Origin: Ustulina deusta | Lineage: Eukaryota; Ascomycota; Sordariomycetes; Xylariales; Xylariaceae | Assembly (NCBI GenBank): GCA_023159155.1 | Contig: JAJNNX010000061.1 | Span: 248,001-312,000, forward strand | Direction of reading: 5' to 3' | Length of the DNA: 64,000 nt | Part shown: positions 33,868 to 44,980 of the stretch, piece after piece | How positions within the stretch are numbered: position 1 is the first letter of the stretch | Layout of the letters: each line of letters begins with the position of its first letter | The notes under the pieces: model-generated | What the model saw: only the letters and a program-made list of their open reading frames with translations | Databases searched by the model: none | Told to the model about the DNA's origin: nothing | Program-made: the position numbers and the translations under genes

Positions 33868-34523
33868 AGCGTCCGCCAAGAGAAAGAGCAACTATGGGTG
33901 GATAAAAGACTTATAATTTGATGACTTAACTTGGGAGAAGTGCATCAGACAGATCTCTTGCATGTGGTATTAGCTACAATAATGCCCAGACTACACTTTT
34001 CAGACCACACCGAGGCAAACTTTGGACTCCCATTGCATTGAGCGATCAAACGAGATCGTTGCCCTCTTTCCGTTGTAGGTGTCTATTTGCAACATCTTGC
34101 AAATTTATATTAGATTAAATGTAGTGGTATGTAGGCTTCGTCTATCATGCTCCATCCGTCACACTACTGAGAACCCTGATGATTGAGTGAGAAGCACCCT
34201 GGGTGGTAGCTGCTGTCCCGTTCACCAGTGCGCCAATTTCGGCTCATGTCGTGTAGCAAAAGAAAAGCATTGCTATTGCCTCTAGCCAGGGCATAGCACC
34301 AAAAAATCCGCACATATACAACAGTCCTCGAAACCTCCTATGCCCAAGCTCCCACGGCTTGCGGTAAAAATAAAAAATAAAAAAGCAAGCCAAGCAGGCT
34401 ATCGCTATAAGGTGATATCAGCGCGATGCTCATATGAAGGTGATGGCAAGATGCTCCTATCTTTTTTCTAACCGGGAAATGATGTTGATGTTAGTGAATT
34501 GCAAAAACCAAAATGCTTGTCAT
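33868..34523. other. Intergenic between convergent genes
   Basis: About 650 nt with the 3' ends of RIB4 and the large disordered-protein gene. An A-rich run lies near 34365-34390. No gene is seen. Confidence 0.5.
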
Positions 34524-37489
34524 TTAGTTAATGAGAGCCCCGATACCCGAGTCGAACATCTTTTTGGAACGCCAGAGGCCTTTCTTTTGCTCTCGTTTTG
34601 CCTTCATAGCCGCCCAGCCTTCATCATCATCGTCGTCGTTGTCCTTGGCGGGGGGCGCCTTGGGTTCGGCTTGGAGATTCGAAGGAATATGTGGGATAGT
34701 AGCCCCCATGGTAGATGTTCGGCCAGAATGGTCAAAACCGATACTAGAGACAGGACGATAACGACCAGGCAGCCCAATGTTACTTCGCTCCGAAGGTGCA
34801 ATAGAGGGAGCGTAACCCCCACCTTGAATGTGGATTGAAGGGATATAATTTGGCTGCGGAGCTTTCTGAACCCATGAGGCTGAGCTTGGTTGAACCATGC
34901 TCATGGTCCTCATCTGTGGTCCTCCTTGTGGCACATCTAAGCTTAGCCCAGATCCCATAGAGCCATTCATAGATGGGCCAATAAATGAGGCGCGCGAGGC
35001 ATCCCCGCCCATCATCGAATTGCGTGCCATGTCTCCTCCCAAGAACGAGTTGCGCGACATATCCCCGAATTGCCCCGCAGACTGTGTTGGCATATGTCCC
35101 ATGGGCCGGGGTGGCGCTTGGTTCTGGGCGGTATTCTGTGTGGCCATCATCTGCATGAATTGCATTTGCATTTGCATGAATTGATGCATTTGCTGATTCA
35201 TCTGAATTTGCGCTTGATCGCCAGGTGTGAGCATTGGTGCCTGCGTTGGCTGCATGCCCATTGGGTACATCATCTGTGGCGGGATCCCGCCGATAGGATC
35301 GAATCCCGGGTTCGTTTGCAACTGGGACATGCTGTTTTTGGCGTTATCAATGGCGGGACTGCCTCGTCTGAGGGCCCTAGCCCTTTCTTCGTTGGCAATG
35401 ACACCTACTAGACCACCGGTTGGAAGTGGCCTTGATTGGGCTGGCGCACCACCTGCAAAAGCAATGGATTCTCGAGGGGGCTGATTGATGAGTCCGGCCC
35501 CAAGATATGGATCCTGTGGTAATTTTCGAGCGAAAGGTGGAAGTCGACCGCCCGGTGTGCCTCCCAGAGCGTTATCGCCGGTCACCGAATTTACACTAGG
35601 GGTAGCTGGTGGTTGCATAGAGGCTCTTAGGTTCGGATGCGATCCCATGGTACTGAGACGAGTCGGTGGTCGATTCTTATTAGGAAACCCATGTGCTGCC
35701 AGTATGGCAAGTGGCACCTCCTCATCTTCTTCAGAACCATCGGACGGTGGCGTAGGTGTGTTGCCATTGTTTACAGCATGGTTTAGTGGGAGATTGGGGG
35801 TGCTTAATGACGTGGATATAGCGGGTCGTGGAGTGGGATTTGAAGATTCGCCCGTGACTTTCATCATTTGTTGCCGGTACACTGACAAATGAGCCTCTTG
35901 CTTTTGTCGTTGCTTTTGTAGCTGCTTGGACCTTTCCAACTCATCGTCCTCATCGTCATCGTAGTTAATCTCTTCATCTTCCTTATCTGACTCGTTGGAG
36001 CCTATCAAACCGAGCTTTTCCTCCTTGGCTTTATTTTGGCGGTACTTCTCAAATTCCAGGGGAGTCATGACCTTGTTACCATGGTTCTTGGACGAATTTG
36101 AGCCGCTGCCAATTCGTGGTGCAATCCGTGGGGGCCGACCAAACGATCTGTCAAAAATATTGTCGTCACGCTGGTTTGCATCATATCGCGTCTTGGAGTA
36201 GGACCCGTTTAAGCCCGCGCTAGGAGTGGACTGACTGGCGCGAGTAGGGTCGGCTGCGCTGCTTGACAGAAATTTAGATGCCGCTGTCAAATCACTCAAT
36301 AAAGTTGTATCTTCAGTATCTTCTTCTGATGCGCGGCGATCGGGAGATGTACTACTCGGTTTTGCAGCATTTGCGACTGGGGGTGGAGGTGCTACCGCGC
36401 CTTTATTGACGGGGGACGAATACATCCGCCCAGGTCCAAGCAATCCTTCGTTCGAGTTTAGGCTATTCCATGACTTTGGTGGAGGTTCTATCGGAGCAGA
36501 GTGGTCTAGATGGAGAGGTGACGGTTGGTTGGGTTTGCTATTTGCCGCATCGCGTTCTTTCAAAGTTGCAACGCTGGACCGTTTATCGAATTTGGTTAGC
36601 ATACTACTACTCCATTCACCGCCAAGATCTAGCTTGAAATCTGAGTCCTCGAGCTTTGGCGGTGTCGCACTGGTTACTGTCGAAGAGGTCGCAGCTCGAG
36701 AGCGTCCGTTCGGTGTCTCCGGTGTTCTGTGTTCGGGTATGGGAGGAGCAGCCTCCTCCGAAGGTATTGGGGGAAGGGTATGTTTCTTGCTACCGCCAAA
36801 CGAAAATGTCCTACTAGCTTGCTTGAGAAAACCAGAACTCCTGTGGACAGGGGGGACGGGGGGGATAGCGTCGAAGTGGTCGGCTGAAGGCAACGGCTTT
36901 CTGCTTGTCGGGATCCGCCATTCTTCCTGCGGAGGAATGTAATCAGTGGAGGAGGGAGTCATCGATACATTACTATGACGGGAAGAATTGTCAGACCCCG
37001 TTTTAGTAGTATTGGAGCTGCCACTGCCACTAAGAAAAGATCAGCACAATTGCCCAGCACTGAAATCAGCCACGATGCCTCTCAACTGGGCATAGCTCGA
37101 ACGAAATGAGAGCGCTATTGAGCCATGGGCCGTCTGAGAGAAAGCCTGGAGATCCTAGCCACCCCAGTGCCGCTGTACTGTATCAAATTGTACGCAAGGG
37201 CCATCATGTTGGCATAGGATATATATAGGGATTGATGTAGTGAGGTCAGGGACAGCACGTACCGACTACTATTCAAGCCTGCAAAGAGATTGTCTTCCAT
37301 AGCCAAGTCGTGAATATTGGTTTTTGCTGCACCGCCAGCCGTCCTACTCAGTTTCGCACCACCGTCAAAGGTTTTGACATTGCCACTATTGGGTCTTTCT
37401 AGCACCCGAAATGAAGGCTCAACCACCGCCCCATTTTGATCATCGGCTGCGGTCGATTTCCGCCGGAAGTTGACTGGAAATCTAGGCAT
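34524..37489 (-). CDS. Large disordered fungal protein with Met/Gln-rich segment
   Basis: Exons 37489-37263 and 37029-34524 join in phase 2 (GTACGT donor, CTTAG acceptor, 233-nt intron) to give 910 residues. I do not know a function. The protein is mostly low complexity: Ser/Pro-rich N-terminal half, an acidic patch (SDKEDEEINYDDDEDDELE) followed by a charged Lys/Arg/Gln helix, a compact motif VPLAILAAHGFPNKNRPPTR that looks like the most conserved piece, and a Met/Gln-rich segment (about 680-706) inside a Pro/Met/Gln-rich region. The C-terminus (GWAAMKAKREQKKGLWRSKK) is basic and resembles a short conserved tail. Proline-rich PPxP motifs near residue 115 suggest SH3-type partners. The join is supported by phase and splice signals; a further small exon inside the intron cannot be excluded. 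Confidence 0.78.
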
Positions 37490-40400
37490 ATAGAACAGCT
37501 CGACTTGAACCGATGAATATCACCAAGAACCCATAAATACCGGCAAGCAGTCGGCGGGAGTAATGATCGTCCGGAGGCTCGTTCGGACGGACCACTGTGG
37601 AGAAACAGACGAATGTATGGGACGGAGTACCTAATCGTGGTATCTCCGCGAAGACCTCGACTAGGGCGTCTAGAGTCTGGAAACAAGCACACTAAGCGGA
37701 AAACTGCATAATGAGCGATTAGCCGTGTTCTTCTCATGTAAGTGCCCGCTGTTCTGAAAGCTTGTGGAAGATCCAACAACCTCAGCCAGACGACCTTGTT
37801 AGACGGATGAGGCGACTATGATGTAAGGCGAGAGCGAAATGACTACCCACGGGTCCTAGGGGATCTGGGATGACACAACGAACCGTAAAGATGGACTTTG
37901 CAGAGTAATACAAACCGTGGCATTCAGTGCTCGGGAGCTCGGCACCCATAACAGAGGATGTCCAGGGTACGGGAGAGAAAAAGTTCAAGACCGACATACA
38001 AAAAGCTTCTTACTTACATGCCTAGGACACGGGGAACGGAGCGGGAGCAGTTCGCTGAAGTGAATGGATTCGGTGTATATACGTAGATAGACAGATATGC
38101 TCCCAATATTAATGAATGGCGAGTAGTCAATATGATGGACAAATGTAAACCGGCTGGTTGATCGAGCAGGAATGGGTTGACTGATGCGTTGTATGTATAG
38201 TTATGGTTGTATGAGTATGACAATAATATGAGAATATCAAACAAGAGCGTTGTTGAATTAGGTACTAAATGTTCGAAGGTTTGGCGAATGTCGGCGAGAC
38301 AACCAGCGAAAAGGGCTCTGCGAAGAAGCAAAAAGGGGGTGGATCGTCGCCTAGGACAGGATACAGTATATTGTAACAAAGAGAAAAAATTATATGCTGT
38401 ATTCTGCAGAACGAGGGCAAAGACAAATTAGGTCTGCAACAAGGGAACTAAAATTCAGGAACGCTTGAACCGGGCACAGCAATGACAGGCAGGATATGCG
38501 GTTGAGAGATACTGAAGGGTCAAGGAGATTGGGAATGAAGACGGAAGGTTTGGGGTGGGAAATGGGCTTGGTAGCTACCAAGGTCGCGAGAAAGCGATCG
38601 AATGACTTAATGGCGGCTAGGTCAGGTACACTAGCGTAGTCGCGGCAGGACAACACTGCGTGCCTACACTAAAAATGAATCCGGAGTTTACGCCATAGTA
38701 CTTGCTACTTTGAGGCAGGTATACGGCACAGTGTAGACCGCCGAGACTACGACCTAACGGGCACTGTAATGCTTCGGTAGAAAACTTGGGCGCTCTGCAT
38801 AGTCGTAGCAGAAAGCGAGCACTGTACGGAGTACGGATCCGGATTTCAGCATCATTACTAGGTCGCATGCACCATGCATAAGTAATGTGTTACCTAGCCA
38901 CTGCAGTGTACACCTGTTTAAGTGAGGTAGTAGGTAGTAGTCTAGGTAGGTAATTCCAGCTTGCTTTGACGGCTTACAAAAAAACAGGTGGCTCAGAACA
39001 GTTAACTTACTAGTAGTAACAAAACGCAAAGTTGTTGCTGGGTAGTACCTACCTAGGTAATGTATATCTGGCTTTGTTCTGGTATCTAGGTACTTCGCCT
39101 CTGCCTCCTTCATCAATCCTTGTCCAGTTTCTCGTCACAAATCAAAGCAGAGCATTCTAGCACGCGCTTACTTATACAACCCACTACCAAGCGCCGCGCT
39201 GGGTGTCCACATGGCCTTCATGCTTGTCCTCTTCGGAGAGGGCTCTACTGGATTGTTTGCTGCAAGGACGGAATCGAGGTGCCACTCGTCAAAAACAGGA
39301 TTCTGAATGATATGCATACCTATTTGTTTTACGGTCTCAGGCATTCCCCTCGTTATCATTCTGCCTTCGAAATCAGACAAGGAAAAGAGAGCTTGTAAGA
39401 GGCAATGCAGTTGGCATTTCTCTTTTTACGCCGGGATGAGATACCTAGTCGTGGCACAGGATTGCTCATGATTCAACGTGCCCCATACTGCTTGTTTTGT
39501 CTCGACGATCCTGACACCATTTGACCTGCCTGGATCTAGGGTTGTCGTTGTCAGGACAGGGAAGGCTTGCCAAGATGCTGAAATCGGCGAAGCATTGCAG
39601 GAGGCTCGGGGGTACCAAGCAGTTTTAGGCAAAGCCTGCCCGGTGGCGTGCCCACATACTAAGGACGGCGCAATGCCTACCCCTCTGAACCCGTCGGCTA
39701 TTGGTGCCGCAAGACCTCTTTGCTGGTGGTTGTGGCTCTCGCTTCTCTCGTCCCAATCCTGACTTTTGAGACTCATCGGACTTTCACAGAGACAAAAGGC
39801 GGAGACATGGAGCAATAAAGACCCCGCCACTGTGGTTTCCTGCTTGAATGTACGCGGAACGCGATTCTTTTTATTTTTGATTTTCCCCAAAATGTTTGGC
39901 GATTAATCCTTTCCCCGAATGTCCGGCTGGCTAGTAGTGTGATGGCTCTCGTCAAGAAATAAAATAAATTATGGTCTACCTAGAAGATAACTGCTTGGTA
40001 GATTTATACAATACATCAAGATCGACAGGAGACGCAAAATTCGTATACCTACTTGACCTGGTGTTCTTGCTGACTCGGTAGCATCTACCACGCCTGCGGC
40101 TCATGACGAGCTTGCCGGACATGAACGAGAAAATACTACCCGCTTACGAGAGGTTTAGTGTCCCACCTCGTACAGGTGACAACACTCTATCATCAAGGAT
40201 GGTTATTCTAAGAAAAAACCTAATAACATAGTGGGTCTTTGTACAGCCGACTACTGCAGTATACTGTACTAGGCACACTTCACATATCCTACACTGCTAC
40301 ACAGTAGCTACAGTACAGTACGTAGACGATGTTACCTGCCTGGGCGAGTAGGAATACCCTCGGATATGATGTGATGCACTGAGCAAGTAAGTTGTCTGTT

Positions 40401-42559
40401 GTAGTGGAGAGTTGACGACTGCCGAGACAGCTAGCAGCCTAAAAAAAAGCCCAAGAGTTTATGGTAGTACATACTATAAATGTCTGGCGCTGATGCTCAA
40501 GAACGCACTGATAGCTCCAGAACAGCCATGGAAGATGCCAAATCATCTATATATAAAAAAAGAGTGTTGCCATCCGAATGCGGCATTCGGCTAGTGGAAA
40601 AACTCAAATGCAAAATACCTACAGGACAGCGCTTTTTATGACGGCCCACCCCTTTTGACAGCCTTTGTGCTGCTGGATGGTTTCGCTACTATATACAGTA
40701 CCTACTAGTAAGAACCAAGGGACGAAAAAAAGTCCGTCCCTCCCCGCAGAACTATCGTGCACTATGTACACTAAGTACCTAGGGTACTTGTTAGGTTAGC
40801 GTATCCATCCATGACTTTAGTATGTAGATCTTACGTTCGTATTCAGATTCACGGTTTACTGCCTAGGAATCTCAGCCAATCAGCACTTTAACAGCTGAAA
40901 GCTACTAGATTTTTTTCTTTTTTCAGCCAAAATTAGCCATCTACACTGCGAATCATGCCATGTGAGGCATCACGTTGTGCTAGATAATTAGTATTTTTCT
41001 CCTTATATGCGTACTAGTATGTATTGTTTATCTAGTAACGTCCCGACTGTCCGGCAGCTGAAGGTGCGGTGCTACCGACCATCTGTGTGTCTCATCTCAT
41101 CTCGCCATCCGATTGCCAAGTTCTGTCATCTCATCACAACACATTAGTGTAGTCGCTACTCGCAACAAAGGTGTCTCTTCAATGTATACTTCTCGCCGGA
41201 CACACCACCTAATGGAGTACACGATGTTATTTTGATTCGTGTTCACATAGTGACTATTGTTGTCTTGGGTTCTCATCCAAGTGTTCTCACAAAGTACTTG
41301 GTTTCATGCCCAAGGAAGAGCAAATGAGTCGTGCGGCATTCTGCTACACTACGGACGGGCACCATGGTTGCGGGTGGTGTTTTTGTCAAGCCCCTGAACC
41401 ATATCCGGGCTCTCCGGTTTAGCTCGCTGCTGCCTACATGTATACACTGCAGTTCACTAGCACCAATATACCACACTGCATAGCAGTTAAATTCTCCGAA
41501 GATATCGACAGTTGATCGGCATAATTATCACGATAGTTGCTTCTTCCTGCGCCAGACAAGAGCAGTTCCCGAACAATTGACAAGAATGGTCCATGTACGC
41601 AACAATAAAACCGCATGCAGCGCAGCACTTGAAGTTTCAGCTTAATTGATAGTGTTACCCTCTGGGTGGTAAACACACCCGTGGCGGCGAGTCTGAGACA
41701 AGAATAATCATTGCATTACTGGATACATATAGAGGAACAAACCTCACGGACTTCCAATGTGGCTTTTATTTACATACGTATGCTACTACCTGCTGTTACA
41801 ATAGTACACCGCTGTAGTGTGATACTGTAGCAATTTGTTTCCGTTCGCTGCATGCATTCATCTATTCATTGTACATCTAATACATGTACAGATCGAAGCC
41901 CTTCAGCTTGATCGCTGCCGGTCTGTTCAATTATTTTTAATGTCGTACGCATCACGATTCGGACTACCGAAATGCGCATACTTTGCATGGTCGTGAGCAG
42001 AGTTTGTACACGCACTACCTACCTAGGCTAGGTATTGCACAGCTCTAGATCCCCCACTTATTCACATGTAGATGGGACACCTTGTATAGTAGTCTCCTGA
42101 AGATGCTGTCTCAGACACTTGCTGCTTGGTGTAACAGTACTAGCCAGACTGCTGGGTAGCTTAGCTATGTAGGTATATATATACCCAAAACTCGGGTCAT
42201 TGGGTATCTGAGGCCTTGAGCCTGCGGCGGATGTATTTCATACGAGGCAATACCTGTTTAAAGACAAGTCCTTTATCTTTTACCGGGAGCACTCGTGGCG
42301 CGCACGCGTCGAGCTTTTCCCCGCCATGATCTTCCAAGCTAATACGTTTCATTCCCCTCCACACATTCACGCCTGCAACGGAAAACGGAATGTCTGCTTT
42401 CACTTCGCCTTGCGATTGATGAACCGGGTACCTCCCTAATTTTACGCCCCCCCCTCCCCTCTGCTTGAGAACGCCGCGGCGAATTGCTTGGCTGGTCCTC
42501 CCAGCTGCTCTCTCAGCCCAGTTCCGCCATGGAATTTCTGTCCTCTCCGGCTCCGGACG
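37490..42559. other. Gene-free region of about 5 kb
   Basis: The longest empty stretch outside the transposon. The first few hundred bases are the upstream region of the disordered-protein gene. The rest shows many short palindromes of the CTACCTAGGTA type (39049-39058, 40776-40789, 42016-42034), and CTGTAG/TACAGTA repeats near 40250-40330 and 41800-41830. Open frames are short and lack motifs. I see no tRNA or transposase. Confidence 0.5.
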
Positions 42560-43687
42560 ATGGCCGAATACACGGCCAGAATTAGTTGCCTTGCCTCGGG
42601 CAATGGCAGCAATCTGCAAGCAGTACGCATTCCAGATCTGCCTGATTCACTGGGTAGGCCAATATTTTGCTCCTTGACACTCTGCACCCCCGACAAACTG
42701 CCTGATGTTTAGTACTTTCTAATCCATGAATTCTTGCAGCTGATGGATGCCAGCGCTTCCGGCATCATTGCAGGCACTATCGTCAAAGTCACGGTCAACC
42801 GAAAAGATGCCTATGCGGTAACGCGAGCGGAAAGTGCCCAGCCCCCGATCCCCACCGACTACGTCAACCTTGTCAAGCATGGCTTTCTTGCGGCGGGCGA
42901 GAAAGACCCCCAGAAAGTGAAGGAGGCTCGTTTTGCTTACGACACAGCTCTGGCCGAGCGAATATTGGCAGATAAGCCAGATTTAATAGTGCTAGCTGGA
43001 TGGATGCATGGTCAGTAGCGTTGTGCTCGCTTCCCAGTTCCCAGCGGCCAACCACGCCCCATTATACAGACAGCGCAAAATTGCGTTGCACGCACTGCTG
43101 TTGTACGCGAAGGGGTCAAGGCTAACATAGAACGACATAGTCATGAGTACTGGGTTTCTTAATCCCGTGGCTGTGGCCGGCGTTCCGATAATAAATATAC
43201 ACCGCATTGCCAGGTATGTTACCGCTTGACCCGGGATATCTCTCACTGTCTAATCATCTTCCCCTTAGGCATGTACGATGGCGCGGGAGCGGTACGATTG
43301 CGAAATCTCCTCATCAACCCCCTTTCATAATGGCTGAGAACAAGAATTTGCTACGCCTGCGTATTCTCCCTATGCTCAAAAGTCCTACCAGTTTGACTAC
43401 ACACCACGACTAGCTAACATCTTGGTTTTCACAGATTAAACGAGCATATGAGGACTTCAAAAGCCGGAAAACTCGAGAATGGGATCACAGGAATCATGAT
43501 CCACTACGTTGTGGAAGAAGTTGACCGTGGCGCTCCTGTCTTGACACAGGAAATCCAAATCCAAGACGGAGAGAGTCTAGAGGATCTCGAGAAAAGAATA
43601 CATGGGTATGAGCATGAATTGATTGTGAAGGCTACTGCGCTACTCGCACAGAAGATCGTAGCTGCGAAGGGATCTACAACAAGCTAA
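42560..43687 (+). CDS. ADE8: Phosphoribosylglycinamide formyltransferase (GAR transformylase), frame broken at two homopolymers
   Basis: Transfers a formyl group from 10-formyl-THF to GAR, the third step of purine synthesis. Five exons are inferred: 42560-42622, 42740-43010, 43141-43213, 43269-43291 (only 23 nt) and 43435-43687. Introns have GTACGC, GTCAGT, GTATGT and GTACGA donors and AG acceptors, three with GCTAAC-like or CTAAT branch sites. Motifs: SGNGSNLQA across the first junction, VNRKDAYAVTRA, LAGWMH, INIH with the catalytic Asn and His, and VDRGAPVL with the catalytic Asp. As written the frame is lost twice: the conserved HPALPG motif is missing two C after CAC (43200-43203, CACC where CACCCC is expected), and a run of four A at 43459-43462 has one too many. 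With those lengths the gene would be 227 residues, a normal size. Either sequencing indels or a real null allele. Confidence 0.85.
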
Positions 43688-44980
43688 GTCGGAAATCACC
43701 GAAGCATGCGGTCGAACGAAGAGGGAATGCTTGAATGAGACTCTTATCTAGGAACCACTCGCAGCTTGGAGAGGGTATGTTACGGTAATCTTACTGCATA
43801 CTGATGCATCGCACCTTTTTCCTTCACCGCAGCGACGCCACACAGAATCGAGGTGTAAGCCATCCAATTGCCCTTCACAATGCTAGATAACCCAAGGCTG
43901 GAGGTCTAGTCCAGTGGGAGGCTGTGCTTATCCGTCCTTTCCTCACGCAGCCTTCTCTCGAAGACATCGGCGACTTCGGATTCTCATTTCCCTTGTACCC
44001 CATGAAGGAATTCTATGCTCGGCTGTAGACGTTGTTTGCATTTGGGTTTGGCAGTCAGGAAACCTACCTAGCATTCGGATGATTTCTAGTACCGACTTGA
44101 ATTGGTTCCCAAAGGAAGAAGTAACTGCACAATGGCATTTTCCGCAGCAGCTCCGTACTCGGAGGATGCAACAAGGTCGCTTCCCTAGCGCAGTCGGTTC
44201 AATACGCATACATAGATTGCCGCCAAGCATTGTCGGTCTCCTTCCTAGGTATATGTGCCCTGATATGAGAGGATGGATGAGCATTCACATGCGCGTAAGC
44301 CTTAGTGATGCAAGCCCCCGGCATGCGGGAAAGCGATTTCAAGCCCGATCATAACACGGCAGAATTGGCGAGACTGAAAAGAAAGATCGGTAAAAGCTGT
44401 GTCTCTGAGTGTATACAGGATAAGATGAATTAGGTAATTCGGTTGCGATGTTTTGTAGGTGAAACTATTCCTAACTTTGTATTTGGGGGTTCCCCACCAG
44501 ATTCCCTACACTACACGCTTGCGGAGGGTTAGATGAAGCGCGGGCCTGTTAGCGTCGCATTCCGGCCGCGCGACCAGTGGCCAAGCGACCAAGCGTCAAT
44601 CTACCTAGGCCGAATTCTGCAAAAGATCGGTCAGGTTCGGCGGGGGGTCGTCTCGGAACCACAGCAGCCACACGATTAGGGGCGGCTGCACGTCATGGCG
44701 CCCGCGTCGAACACCCAGCCTTGTGCTCGGAGCTCTCACTTAATACCGCAAGTTCCAGTGCACGAGAGAGACCAATTGTCTCTGTTAAAGGTTCATGTCC
44801 CGTTCCCGAGTCTTCCATCCCAATCCTGCGAGCTTAACCTTCCCTCAGACCCCCAATTGACCCCCAATTCGCCATCAATTCGCCACCAATTCGCCACCAG
44901 ATTGTTGTTTGATCTGATCAGTCTACCCAAGCAAGCGCTCGATCTGGCGTAACCCCCAAGAAGGCATCTGCGCCATCATC
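43688..44980. other. Intergenic, upstream of the CDF transporter gene
   Basis: About 1.3 kb. Frames on both strands between 43914 and 44354 are open but lack recognisable motifs. Just before the transporter ATG, 44856-44900 carries a short tandem repeat of CAATTCGCCAC-like units, probably in the 5' leader. Confidence 0.5.
44856..44900 (+). repeat. Short tandem repeat in the leader of the CDF gene
   Basis: Successive units ACCCCCAATTG, ACCCCCAATTCGCC, ATCAATTCGCC, ACCAATTCGCC and ACCA. It lies about 80 nt upstream of the ATG and within the likely transcribed leader. No function can be assigned. Confidence 0.6.

Noticed and set aside
43914..44354. Plus-strand frame of 146 codons and an opposing 113-codon minus frame
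   Set aside because: The plus frame begins at GTG; both lack motifs and overlap each other.
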